DNA of 33,731 nt, taken from the NCBI GenBank assembly GCA_016795345.1, contig JAEUHO010000202.1, positions 1 through 33,731 of the forward strand. The letters run 5' to 3'. The notes below the pieces were generated by a model, which ran no database searches, had not been told where the DNA came from, and saw only the letters and a program-made list of their open reading frames with translations. The stretch comes from Planctomycetia bacterium. Lineage in GTDB: Bacteria > Planctomycetota > PLA2 > JAEUHO01. Made by a program: the position numbers and the translations under genes. Each line of letters begins with the position of its first letter. The stretch's first letter is position 1. Below, piece after piece: positions 6,641 to 14,310 of the stretch.

Positions 6641-8833
6641 ATGGCCAACGACCAACGCGAGGTCCGTCTCCAGAAGCTCGAAGCCCTGAGGACGGCCGGG
6701 ATCCGGCCCTACGCCGACCGTTACCCCACGTCCCACTCCCTCGACGCCGCCCGCAAGGAGGCCGAGACGACCGAGGGCACGAAGGTCCGCGTCGCCGGCC
6801 GCGTCATGACCGCGCGCGCGTTCGGCCAGCTGACGTTCGTCCACCTGCAGGACGCCTCGGGCCGCTGCCAGGTGGCGCTCGACGCCTCGGTGGTGGGGGC
6901 CGACGCGCTCGCGCGCTTCGACAAGCTCGTCGACCTCGGCGACTTCGTCGGCATCGAGGGCACGACCTGGAAGACGAAGAAGGGCGAGCCCACCGTCCGC
7001 GCGACGGGCTGGACCTTCCTCGCGAAGGCGCTGCGCCCGCTCCCCGAGAAGTGGCACGGCCTGTCCGACCGCGAGACGTGTTACCGCGAGCGGCACCTCG
7101 ACCTGCTCGTCAACCCGGAGACGCGCGCCCGCTTCAAGCTGCGCAGCCGCCTCGTCCGCGAGCTCCGCGCCTACCTCGACGCCCACGGCTTCGAGGAGGT
7201 CGAGACGCCCGTCCTGGCCGCCAAGGCCACCGGCGCGCTCGCGCGCCCCTTCCTCACGCACCACAACGCGCTGAACATCCAGTGCGCCCTCCGCATCGCG
7301 CCCGAGACCTGGCTCAAGAAGTGCGTCGCCGGCGGCATCGACCGCGTGTACGAGGTCGCCCGTTGCTTCCGCAACGAGGGCATGGACCCGTCGCACCTTC
7401 AGGACTTCACGATGTGCGAGTGGTACGCGGCGTACTGGGACTTCCGCGACAACATGGACTTCACGCAGGGGCTGATCCTGCACCTGATCGACCACGCGGT
7501 GGGCTCGCGCCGCATCCGCTGGGGCGCGAACGAGATCGACTTCACCCCGCCGTGGCCCCGCGTGAGCCTGCGCGACCTCGTGCTGAAGGACAGCGGCATC
7601 GACTACGACGCCTGCCCCGACGCCGCCTCGCTGCGCGCCGCCATCGCGCGCAAGGGCATCCGCCTCGACCGCGACGACCTCGACCAGCTCGGCCGCGGCA
7701 ACCTGATCGACGTCCTCTACAAGAAGGTCTCGCGCCCGAAGCTCGTGTCGCCCGTCTTCGTGACGGGGCACCCGCTCGACCTCTCGCCGCTCGCGCGCCG
7801 CAACGACGACGTCCCCTCGGTGGTCGACCGCTTCCAGCTGGTCGTCAACACGTGGGAGATCGTGAACGCGTACAGCGAGCTCGTCGACCCGGTGGACCAG
7901 CGCGGCCGCTTCGAGCAGCAGATGTCCGCCCGCGCCGCCGGCGACGACGAGGCCATGGAGATCGACGAGGACTACCTCGCCTGCATGGAGCACGGCATGC
8001 CGCCCATGTCGGGCTGGGGCATGGGCATCGACCGGTTCGTCTGCCTCGTGACGGGGCAGGAGAACCTGCGCGACGCGGTGCTCTTCCCGTTGATGCGCCC
8101 GCTCGACGCGTCGCCCGCGTCGTCCGCCGCTCCCGCCGCGCCCGCGGCGCCGGCGGTGCAGGGGGCCGTCGGGGGGACGGGACGCGAGGCCCGTGCGGGG
8201 GGCGAGGCCGCGACCTCCGAGGTGAAGCCCGAGTTCGCGTCGCTCCTCGGCCACCCCGTCGACGACGTCGCCGACGCCGGCATCCCGTGGACCCGCGCGC
8301 GCGCCCTGTTCGACGAGTGGGTCACCACGCCCAGCCTGCGCCGGCAGATGGAGCAGGCGAGCGCGGTGATGGGGGCGCTCGCGCGCCGGCTCGGCCGCAA
8401 CGAGGACGCGTGGCGCGTGATCGGCCTCCTGCACAACCTCGACTACGACCGCGTGAAGGACCCCGCGCAGCACTGCCTCGTCGCCGCGGCCACGCTGAAG
8501 GCCGAGGGGATGCATCCCGGCGCGATCCACGCCATCGCGGCCCACAACGACGACGGCCTCGCCCACACCGGCATCCGCTGCGTCAGCGTGCTCGACCACG
8601 CGGTCTCGTGCGCCGAGGCCGTGGTGGGCCTCGTCCACGCCACCGCGCAGGTGCTCCCGAGCAAGGACGTGAAGGACGTGAAGGCCTCGAGCGTCGTGAA
8701 GCGCTACAAGGACCCGAAGTTCGCCCCGACGATCGAGCGGCCGCTCATCGCGCGGTGCCAGGGCCTCGGGCTCTCGCTCGACGACTTCCTCGCGCTCGCG
8801 ACGGCCGCCGTCCAGGGCATGCCGACGGCCTGA
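6641..8833 (+). CDS. lysS: Class II lysyl-tRNA synthetase with C-terminal degenerate HD-hydrolase domain
   Basis: 730 residues from ATG 6641 (MANDQREVRLQKLEAL); an in-frame GTG at 6620 is less likely given the -10 at 6626. Residues 1-490 are a class II LysRS: an OB-fold anticodon-binding domain (VRVAGRV...GQLTFVHLQD), motif 1 (GFEEVETPVL), motif 2 with FRNEG (R244) and EFT-like DFTMCEW, and motif 3 GWGMGIDR with R465. It charges tRNA-Lys in the cytoplasm. An Ala/Gly-rich linker (about 491-545) holds a copy of the 12-bp word. Residues 548-730 resemble the HDIG/COG2316 predicted hydrolase, but the metal ligands are altered: the usual HD dyad is H598-N599 (GLLHNLDY), the first family His appears replaced, and the late DAL-type Asp appears to be Glu (CAEAVVGLV). 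The histidines in AQHCL and AIAAHND remain. The tail is therefore probably non-catalytic or modified. LysRS alone is usually about 500 residues. Confidence 0.92.
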   Translation: MANDQREVRLQKLEALRTAGIRPYADRYPTSHSLDAARKEAETTEGTKVRVAGRVMTARAFGQLTFVHLQDASGRCQVALDASVVGADALARFDKLVDLGDFVGIEGTTWKTKKGEPTVRATGWTFLAKALRPLPEKWHGLSDRETCYRERHLDLLVNPETRARFKLRSRLVRELRAYLDAHGFEEVETPVLAAKATGALARPFLTHHNALNIQCALRIAPETWLKKCVAGGIDRVYEVARCFRNEGMDPSHLQDFTMCEWYAAYWDFRDNMDFTQGLILHLIDHAVGSRRIRWGANEIDFTPPWPRVSLRDLVLKDSGIDYDACPDAASLRAAIARKGIRLDRDDLDQLGRGNLIDVLYKKVSRPKLVSPVFVTGHPLDLSPLARRNDDVPSVVDRFQLVVNTWEIVNAYSELVDPVDQRGRFEQQMSARAAGDDEAMEIDEDYLACMEHGMPPMSGWGMGIDRFVCLVTGQENLRDAVLFPLMRPLDASPASSAAPAAPAAPAVQGAVGGTGREARAGGEAATSEVKPEFASLLGHPVDDVADAGIPWTRARALFDEWVTTPSLRRQMEQASAVMGALARRLGRNEDAWRVIGLLHNLDYDRVKDPAQHCLVAAATLKAEGMHPGAIHAIAAHNDDGLAHTGIRCVSVLDHAVSCAEAVVGLVHATAQVLPSKDVKDVKASSVVKRYKDPKFAPTIERPLIARCQGLGLSLDDFLALATAAVQGMPTA

Positions 8834-8888
8834 CGCCGGGCCGCCCCGCCGTCTCGTCCCGCGCCCCGCCCCGCGCCCCGCCCGCGCG

Positions 8889-10418
8889 TCAGACGAGCGC
8901 GGGCGGCAGGACGATCGTCGGGATGCAGTCCGGGCAGATGCCGTGGGAGAGGTGCAGCCCCCCGCGGCTGGGCAGGCGGCTCGGGAGGTAGTGCCCCACG
9001 GGCAGCCACGTCCCGTTCGCCATGGCGACCCGCCGGCACCACGCGCAGACGCGCAGGTAGCGGCCGTCGCGGTCGAAGTCCGGCAGCGGGGCCCGCGGCC
9101 CGCCGAGCCGCCGCGCGAGGACCGACGCGACGCCGTCGAGCACGGCGGCCTGCTCCACCTGGAACCGCGCGCGCGACCGCTCGAGCGTCCGCCGGTCCTC
9201 GGGCTCGGCGACCGAGAGCTCGGGGACCATCCGGAGGGCGCGGTCGAGCTGCGCCATCCGCTCGAGGATCGCCGCGCCCGCGACGTCGTAGGCCCGCCGG
9301 AGCGCGTCCGGGTCGGCGGGGGGCGCCGCGAAGTGCGCGACCAGCTCGCGGGTGGCCCGCAGCACGCGCCCCGCGGCGCGCGTGCCCGCCGGCGGCTGCT
9401 CGAGGCGCGCGAGGAGCTCCGTCGCGACCGTCCGCTCGACGTCCGGCCGGCGCGCCGCCGGGGCCCACAGGAGCTCCGAGCGGAGCGCGTCGTCGGTGCG
9501 TCGGGCCCGGTCCGCCGTGATCGCGTCGAGCCGCGCGCGCGCGGCGTCGAGCCGGCCGGCGGCGAGCTCCACGCGGGCGAGCAGGCTCGGGATCCACTCG
9601 TGGGCCTGGCCGCCGATCGGCGCCCGCCGGCACCGGGCCTCGAGCTCGGCGCCGGCCCGATCCGCCGCCTCGACGTCGCCCTCGCGGACCGCGACCTCGG
9701 CGCGATGGGCCCACAGGACGAACCACAGCGGCTCGCCCGCGCGCTCGCCGACCTGCGCCATCGCCGCGGCGAACAACGCGAGCGCCGGGGCGTGCGCCTC
9801 CCACTCGTCGAGCTCCGCCAGGGTCTCGACGAGGCGGAACGCGGCCATCGCGCGGAAGTCGGCGCGGTCGCGCGCCTCGGCGAGGGCGAGCGTGCGGCGC
9901 GCGAGGATCAGCGTCTCGTAGTCGCGCCCCTGCCGGCGGTAGACCTCCGCGAGCGACGACGCGCAGCGCAGCTCGACGTCGGTCCCCGCGCCGCGGTGCC
10001 GCGCGAGGAGCGCGACGAGGAGCTCCTCCGCGCGTTCGTGGTCCTGCGCCTCGGCCACGCACTCCGCGGCGACGACCTCCGCGAGCGCGGCGAGCGCGGG
10101 GTCGCGCGACGCCGTCGCCCTCGCCGCGAGCCGGGCCACGATCGCGTCGCGGCGCCCGTCCTTCTCCCAGAGCAGGCGCAGCCGCGCGTCGGCGCGCGCG
10201 TCGTCGCGGCCGAGGTCGTCGGCGACGTCGTCGGCGAGCGCGCGGTAGACCTCGACGGCGTTGCGGCGCGCCGCGAGCGAGACCCGCGTCGCCGCGTCGG
10301 CGGCGTCGAGCCAGCGCGCGCGCTCGGCGGGCGAGCGGCGGCGCACGTCGGCGGCCCACGCGGCGTCGAACGCCGCGGTGGGGTGGGTCAGGAGCGCGGC
10401 GGCGTCGGGGGACGGCAT
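8889..10418 (-). CDS. Helical-repeat protein with C-terminal CxWC...HGICPxC motif (paralogue A)
   Basis: 509 residues from the ATG at 10418 (MPSPDAAALLTHPTAAFDAAWAA). Almost the whole protein is Ala/Leu/Arg-rich helical hairpins that read like tetratricopeptide-type repeats (SLAEVYRRQGRDYETLILARR, RVELAAGRLDAARARL). A helical pair, AQLDRALRMVPELS and LERSRARFQVEQAAVLDGVA, follows and looks like a coiled-coil linker. The end carries C458-A-W-C461 ... HYLP ... H492-G-I-C495-P-D-C498, a zinc-knuckle-like motif known from the C-termini of PAS/GAF signalling proteins and response regulators. No kinase, receiver or DNA-binding domain and no signal peptide is visible, so it should be cytosolic. It is the last of three tandem paralogues on this strand and is convergent with lysS (55 bp apart). 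Function is unknown; a sensory scaffold is a reasonable guess. Confidence 0.72.
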   Translation of the reverse strand: MPSPDAAALLTHPTAAFDAAWAADVRRRSPAERARWLDAADAATRVSLAARRNAVEVYRALADDVADDLGRDDARADARLRLLWEKDGRRDAIVARLAARATASRDPALAALAEVVAAECVAEAQDHERAEELLVALLARHRGAGTDVELRCASSLAEVYRRQGRDYETLILARRTLALAEARDRADFRAMAAFRLVETLAELDEWEAHAPALALFAAAMAQVGERAGEPLWFVLWAHRAEVAVREGDVEAADRAGAELEARCRRAPIGGQAHEWIPSLLARVELAAGRLDAARARLDAITADRARRTDDALRSELLWAPAARRPDVERTVATELLARLEQPPAGTRAAGRVLRATRELVAHFAAPPADPDALRRAYDVAGAAILERMAQLDRALRMVPELSVAEPEDRRTLERSRARFQVEQAAVLDGVASVLARRLGGPRAPLPDFDRDGRYLRVCAWCRRVAMANGTWLPVGHYLPSRLPSRGGLHLSHGICPDCIPTIVLPPALV

Positions 10419-10431
10419 GGGGGAGCCGGGG

Positions 10432-10437
10432 GTTGTA
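10432..10437 (-). promoter_or_regulatory. -10-like TACAAC for paralogue A, in a 10-mer shared with paralogue B
   Basis: On the minus strand the 10-mer CGGTACAACC (10431-10440) ends 12 nt before the ATG at 10418. The identical 10-mer precedes paralogue B at 12077-12086. It fits TANNN(T/C) and would give a very short leader. Confidence 0.4.
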
Positions 10438-10503
10438 CCGTTCGCGGTCGGCCGGGGCACGGCCCGTGTGGTCGGTCTGCGCGATCCGGCTGTCGGCGGC
10501 GGG

Positions 10504-10515
10504 CGGGCCTCGCGT
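10504..10515 (+). repeat. Intergenic copy of the 12-bp word CGGGCCTCGCGT
   Basis: Exact copy in the gap between paralogue B's stop (10537) and paralogue A's start (10418). The gap otherwise holds only paralogue A's promoter. Confidence 0.7.
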
Positions 10516-10536
10516 GCCCCGGGATCGTCGGATCGC

Positions 10537-12054
10537 TCACGATGGCGCCGGGCCGCGGCGGGGGAGGTGGGCCTGCTCGCGATGCAGACACTCGGGACAG
10601 ATCCCGTGCGTCAGCCGCAACGGCCCCTGCCGCGGGAGATAGTGCCCGACGGGCAGCCACGTCCCGTCCGCGACCGCCACGCGGCGGCACCACGCGCAGA
10701 CCGACACGAACGCGTCGGAGGCGTCGAACCGCGGGAGCAGGTCGGCGACCGCGTCGAGGTGGGTGCGGAAGAACTCGGCGACGCCGTCGAGCAGCCGGGC
10801 CTGTTCCTGCTGGAACCTCGCGCGGGAGGCGATGAGGAACGCGCGGTCCTCGGGCTCCGAGGTCGAGAGCTCCGGCAGGAGCCGCATGACGTGTTCGACC
10901 TCCTCGATGCGGCGGAGGATCGTGCGGCCCGCGGCGTCGAACGCGCGGCGGGCGAGGACGGGGTCCGGCGCGTGGACGGTGGCGACCTCGACGGCACGCG
11001 AGGCCCAGAGCAGCGCGCTGCCCGTGCCGAACGCCTCGCCGCGGGTCTCGACGACGTCGAGCATGCGGCGGGCCACGTCCCGCGCCTCGTCGAATTGGCG
11101 GGCGGCGAGCGCGTACTCGAGCTCGTACTGGGGGAGCGGGTCGACGCCCGCGCGCGCGGCGGGGCGCGCGCGGACGGCGTCGAGCAGGCGGCGCCCGTCG
11201 TCGAGGCGGCCCGTCTGGACGGCGATGGAGGCGCGGATCATGTCGAACCAGCGCGGGTCCGCGGGCTCGGGGGCGGGGAGGGCGACGAGGCGTTCGAGGT
11301 CGGCCACCGCGCGCTCGGCCGCGGCGAGGTCGCCGGTCCGCGCGGCGTGGCGGATGCGCTGGACGGTGAGTCGGCGGCGCAGCGGGATCTCGGTGTCGGG
11401 CGGGAGGGCCGCGAGGACGCGTTCCATCTCGTCGAGCGCGTCGCGGAACGCCGGCCACTCGCCGAGCCCGCCCAGGGCGTCGGCGACGCGGTACCACATG
11501 GCGGCGGTCTGCCGCGGGAGCGTCCCGGGCACGACGATCGCGAGGGCGCGGCGCGCGAGGAGCAGCACCTCGAAGTCGCGGGTGAGGCGCCGATAGGTCT
11601 CGGCGAGCGAGCCGCAGAGCCGCCGCTCGAACGCGGTCCCGCGGCCGCGCTCCGCCGCGAGCAGCGCGAGCAGCGCGCGCTCCGTCGTCGCGACGTCGGC
11701 CCGGTCCAACGCGCACTCGGCGGCGACGAGCAGCGAGGTCCGGGCGAGGTCCGGGTCGGGGGAGGTCGAGCACCGGCCCGCGATCGCGTCGATCGCGGCG
11801 TCGCGACGGTTCTCCCGGGCGAAGAGGAACAGGATCCGGGCGATCCAGTCCGGGTCGTCCAGGGGCGCGTCCGCGGCCAGGGCTCGGTAGACCTCCATGG
11901 CGCCGACGTGGAGGGACGGGTTCCCGGCGCGGGCGGCGTCCGCGGCGGCGAGCCAGGCGGCGCGATCCGCGGGGGGCGCGTCGCGGACCGCACGGGCCCA
12001 CGCGGTGTCGAACGGGGCGCCGGCGAGCGACGGACCGGGGGGGACCGGAGTCAT
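10537..12054 (-). CDS. Helical-repeat protein with C-terminal CxWC...HGICPxC motif (paralogue B)
   Basis: 505 residues from ATG 12054 (MTPVPPGPSLAGAPFDTAWARAV). It has the same plan as its two neighbours: an N-terminal FDTAWARAVRDAPPADRAAWL block, AMEVYRALA, VVAAECALDRADV-type helices, SLAETYRRLTRDFEVLLLARR, DPRWFDMIRASIAVQTGRLDDGRRLL, then a coiled-coil-like segment with PELSTSEPEDRAFLIASRARFQQEQARLLDGV. The end is VCAWCRRVAVADGTWLPVGHYLP ... THGICPECL, giving two Cys pairs for a metal site. The repeats are clearly homologous but well diverged from paralogues A and C, so the duplication is not recent. Only a weak ribosome site precedes the ATG. The -10-like TACAAC is at 12083-12078, and a dyad element at 12131-12160 lies further upstream. 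Function is unknown; no membrane segment or catalytic motif is seen. Confidence 0.72.
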   Translation of the reverse strand: MTPVPPGPSLAGAPFDTAWARAVRDAPPADRAAWLAAADAARAGNPSLHVGAMEVYRALAADAPLDDPDWIARILFLFARENRRDAAIDAIAGRCSTSPDPDLARTSLLVAAECALDRADVATTERALLALLAAERGRGTAFERRLCGSLAETYRRLTRDFEVLLLARRALAIVVPGTLPRQTAAMWYRVADALGGLGEWPAFRDALDEMERVLAALPPDTEIPLRRRLTVQRIRHAARTGDLAAAERAVADLERLVALPAPEPADPRWFDMIRASIAVQTGRLDDGRRLLDAVRARPAARAGVDPLPQYELEYALAARQFDEARDVARRMLDVVETRGEAFGTGSALLWASRAVEVATVHAPDPVLARRAFDAAGRTILRRIEEVEHVMRLLPELSTSEPEDRAFLIASRARFQQEQARLLDGVAEFFRTHLDAVADLLPRFDASDAFVSVCAWCRRVAVADGTWLPVGHYLPRQGPLRLTHGICPECLHREQAHLPRRGPAPS

Positions 12055-12077
12055 GAAGGACCCGTGAAGATGACCCG

Positions 12078-12083
12078 GTTGTA
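12078..12083 (-). promoter_or_regulatory. -10-like TACAAC for paralogue B
   Basis: Part of the same 10-mer CGGTACAACC (12077-12086) found before paralogue A. It would give a leader of about 17 nt before the ATG at 12054. Confidence 0.4.
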
Positions 12084-12130
12084 CCGCCGGGCCGGTGGGC
12101 CACGCCCGAATCTCCCGCGCCCGTCGCAAT

Positions 12131-12160
12131 CTGATTCAGACTCGATCGGTCCTGATTCAG
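12131..12160. promoter_or_regulatory. Dyad element with two CTGATTCAG palindromes
   Basis: Two exact 9-bp copies of CTGATTCAG (12131-12139 and 12152-12160), each itself a palindrome, are 21 bp apart, which is two helical turns. They flank a CGATCG core, so the whole 30 bp is an imperfect inverted repeat. It lies between paralogue C's 3' end (the stop codon at 12157-12159 is inside the second copy) and paralogue B's promoter. It could be an operator for paralogue B or a termination/processing hairpin for paralogue C. It has low GC compared with its surroundings. Confidence 0.45.
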
Positions 12161-13662
12161 GCCCGCGCTGCGGCGTGGTCCGCGCGAGCCGCGACGAGGC
12201 AGTCGGGGCAGATGCCGTGCGTGAGGCGGAGCGGCCCGGCGGGGGGGAGGTAGTGCCCCAGCGGGAGCCAGGGGCCCTCGGTGCGCGCCACCCGACGGCA
12301 CCAGGCGCAGACCCGGACGAAGCCGTCGGAGGACGTCAGCGACGACAACACGCGGCGGCCCTCGACGCCGGCGCGGGCGAGGGCGCCCGCCGCGCCGTCG
12401 AGGAGCACGCGTTGCTCGCGCACGAACCGCTGGCGGGACGCCGCGAGGAGGGCGCGGTCGGCCTCGGAGATGGCGGTCACCTCCGGGAGGCGGTGCACCG
12501 CCTCGTCGAGCTGCGCGATGCGGACGATCATGGCCGCGCCCGCGACGTCGTACGCGCGGGCGGCGAGCTCGGGGGAGGCGAGGGGGCCGGCGAACTGCGC
12601 CGCGAGGAACGCGGTGTACTGCAACGTGTACCCGGCGCCCATCGCGGCGAGGCCGTCGTGTTCGAGCACCTCGAGCATGCGCGTCGCGTACGCGCGGGCG
12701 GCGTCCGTCCGGCCGGCGGCCACGGCCCACTGCACCTCGAGCTCGCCGCCGACGATCACCGACAGCGGCGTCGTGGTCGCGGCCTCGCACCCGTCGAGGT
12801 GGCGGCGCGCCTCGTCGAGGTCGCCGGCGTTCAGCGCCACCTCGGCGCGCAGCGCGAGGAACCACCGCGGGTCGGCGGGGTCGGGGTCCGGCAGTGCGAG
12901 CAGGCCGTCGAGCTCCTCCAGCGCGCGGCGGGCCGCCCCGAGGTCGCCGCGCCGCACGGCCTGCAGCGTCCGGTGGTGGGCGCGCCGCCGCCGCAACACG
13001 ACGCCCTCGCCCGCGGGCAGGCGCGCGAGCGCCGCGTCGAACCGCTCGAGCGCGACGTCGCAGGCCTCCCACTCGCACAGCGTCTTCAGCGTGTCCACCA
13101 CCCGGAACGCGGCGAGGGCGCGCGCGGTGTCGGGGCCCGTGACGTCCGCGACCGCCACGGCGCGCCGCGCGAGCATCAGGCCCTCGTAGTCGCGGCCCTG
13201 CGCGCGATAGACCTGCGCCAGCGACGAGCAGATGCGCCCCTCGAGCACCGTCGTCCGGCCCCGCTCGACCGCGAGGGCCGCCGTCAGGCGCCGCTCCGCG
13301 TCGTCCCACGCGTCGCGGTCCGCGGCGCACTCGGCGACGACCACCGCGGCGTACCGGGCGAAGTCGCCCTCGGTCGCCGCGAACCGCGTCGCGAGCGCCT
13401 CGATCCGCGCGTCGCGCGTCGGGGCGAACCGGAACATGAACTCGGCGCGGGCCCGGTCGGCTTCGTCCGTCGTCGTGAGGTCCTCGGCGAGGGCGCGGTA
13501 GACCGCGACGGCGCGCTGACGGGGCGCGCCGGGGCCGGCCCGCAGGCCGTCCGCCGCGCGGAGCCACGCGGCGCGGGTGGCCGCGTCGTCGGCGCGGCGG
13601 GCCGCGGCCCAGGCGGCGTCGAGGGAGGTGAGGGGGGCGACGGCGAGGTCCGCGGGCTTCAT
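12157..13662 (-). CDS. Helical-repeat protein with C-terminal CxWC...HGICPxC motif (paralogue C)
   Basis: 501 residues from ATG 13662 (MKPADLAVAPLTSLDAAWAAAR), fixed by GGAGG four bases upstream. The frame stays open far upstream, but that part overlaps the genes on the other strand and is not protein-like. The architecture matches paralogues A and B: LDAAWAAARRADDAATRAAWL start, AVAVYRALAEDL, VVVAECAADRDAWDDAERRL, SSLAQVYRAQGRDYEGLMLARR, DPRWFLALRAEVALNAGDLDEARRHL, RAYDVAGAAMIVRIAQLDEAVHRLPEV, then VCAWCRRVARTEGPWLPLGHYLP and THGICPDCL. It is first in the transcriptional order of the three and diverges from the 169-residue membrane protein gene with a 55-bp shared promoter region. It is not part of a recognised pathway; a cytosolic sensory or scaffold role is inferred from the terminal motif. 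Confidence 0.72.
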   Translation of the reverse strand: MKPADLAVAPLTSLDAAWAAARRADDAATRAAWLRAADGLRAGPGAPRQRAVAVYRALAEDLTTTDEADRARAEFMFRFAPTRDARIEALATRFAATEGDFARYAAVVVAECAADRDAWDDAERRLTAALAVERGRTTVLEGRICSSLAQVYRAQGRDYEGLMLARRAVAVADVTGPDTARALAAFRVVDTLKTLCEWEACDVALERFDAALARLPAGEGVVLRRRRAHHRTLQAVRRGDLGAARRALEELDGLLALPDPDPADPRWFLALRAEVALNAGDLDEARRHLDGCEAATTTPLSVIVGGELEVQWAVAAGRTDAARAYATRMLEVLEHDGLAAMGAGYTLQYTAFLAAQFAGPLASPELAARAYDVAGAAMIVRIAQLDEAVHRLPEVTAISEADRALLAASRQRFVREQRVLLDGAAGALARAGVEGRRVLSSLTSSDGFVRVCAWCRRVARTEGPWLPLGHYLPPAGPLRLTHGICPDCLVAARADHAAARA

Positions 13663-13666
13663 GGGG

Positions 13667-13671
13667 CCTCC
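13667..13671 (-). promoter_or_regulatory. Shine-Dalgarno GGAGG of paralogue C
   Basis: GGAGG on the minus strand with a 4-nt gap to the ATG at 13662. It is the clearest translation signal among the three paralogues and decides this start. Confidence 0.65.
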
Positions 13672-13717
13672 ACCCACACGCCCCATCCTAGTACGATCGC
13701 GGCCGGAGGGCCCCGCC

Positions 13718-14227
13718 TTGGCGCTGCCGTCGTACCGCTTCCGCCTGCTCGTGGGCGGCATCCTCGCGTGCCTGGGCGCGTTCTGGACGGTCGTCTCGAT
13801 CCTCTTCTTCTTCACCCGCGACGTCCGCGACGCCGCGCCCGTGAACCTCGCGCTGGCGCTCCTCCTGTTCGCGCTCCCGGGCGCGGCCCTCTGGCTGTCG
13901 GGGCGGGCCCGGCGCACCCGCCACGAGGTCATGGCGAACGTCGCGTCCGTCGCGCGCGCCGCCGGTCGCGCCCGCGTCGAGGACGTCGCCCGCGCGGCCG
14001 ACGTGAGCCTCCCGCACACGCGCCGCGCGCTCCTCGACGCCGTGGCCGAGCGCGTGCTCGCGGGCCGCCTCGACCTCGCCACCGACACGTTCGTCCCCGC
14101 CACCGACGGCTCCGACGCGGCGCCGCAGGAGACGACGGTCGCGTGCGCCCGGTGCGGCGGCACGTCGGTCGTCGTCGTGACCGGCGGCGAGGCACGGGTC
14201 TGCCGGTACTGCGGCGCCTCGACCTGA
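13718..14227 (+). CDS. Small membrane protein with winged-helix-like and zinc-ribbon segments
   Basis: 169 residues from a TTG start at 13718, supported by GGAGGG at 13705-13710 with a 7-nt gap. There are two membrane helices (about 9-31 and 42-61). A predicted helix-turn-helix follows at about 70-126: MANVASVARAAGRARVEDVA, then ARAADVSLPHTRRALLDAV and a VLAGRLDL wing. The protein ends in a rubredoxin-like zinc ribbon, C143-x2-C146 ... C162-x2-C165 (CARCGG ... CRYCGA). A membrane-tethered winged helix plus zinc ribbon suggests a scaffold or regulator, but no family name can be given. A TACGAT -10-like element is at 13692-13697. It shares a 55-bp divergent promoter region with paralogue C, and is followed 83 nt later by the CPBP protease gene. 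Confidence 0.65.
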   Translation: MALPSYRFRLLVGGILACLGAFWTVVSILFFFTRDVRDAAPVNLALALLLFALPGAALWLSGRARRTRHEVMANVASVARAAGRARVEDVARAADVSLPHTRRALLDAVAERVLAGRLDLATDTFVPATDGSDAAPQETTVACARCGGTSVVVVTGGEARVCRYCGAST

Positions 14228-14298
14228 CCCGCGGCCCAGGCCCAGGCCCCGGCTCCGCGTCGCGGCCCCGGCGGGGGTCCGCCGCGCCCCGGTCCTGC

Positions 14299-14304
14299 TA
14301 CGCT
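14299..14304 (+). promoter_or_regulatory. -10 element TACGCT of a leaderless transcript (CPBP gene)
   Basis: The hexamer ends exactly 6 nt before the GTG at 14311, so +1 would be the first base of the start codon. No ribosome-binding sequence is present. Confidence 0.6.
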
Positions 14305-14310
14305 GCCCCC

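Noticed and set aside
8834-8888. CCCCGCG-rich repeats between lysS and paralogue A as a terminator
   Set aside because: C-rich on one strand with no pairing partner, so no stable hairpin could be drawn.
8943-10835. Plus-strand frame of 630 codons over paralogue A
   Set aside because: Charged low-complexity translation antisense to the paralogue, which has a conserved Cys motif and two close homologues nearby.
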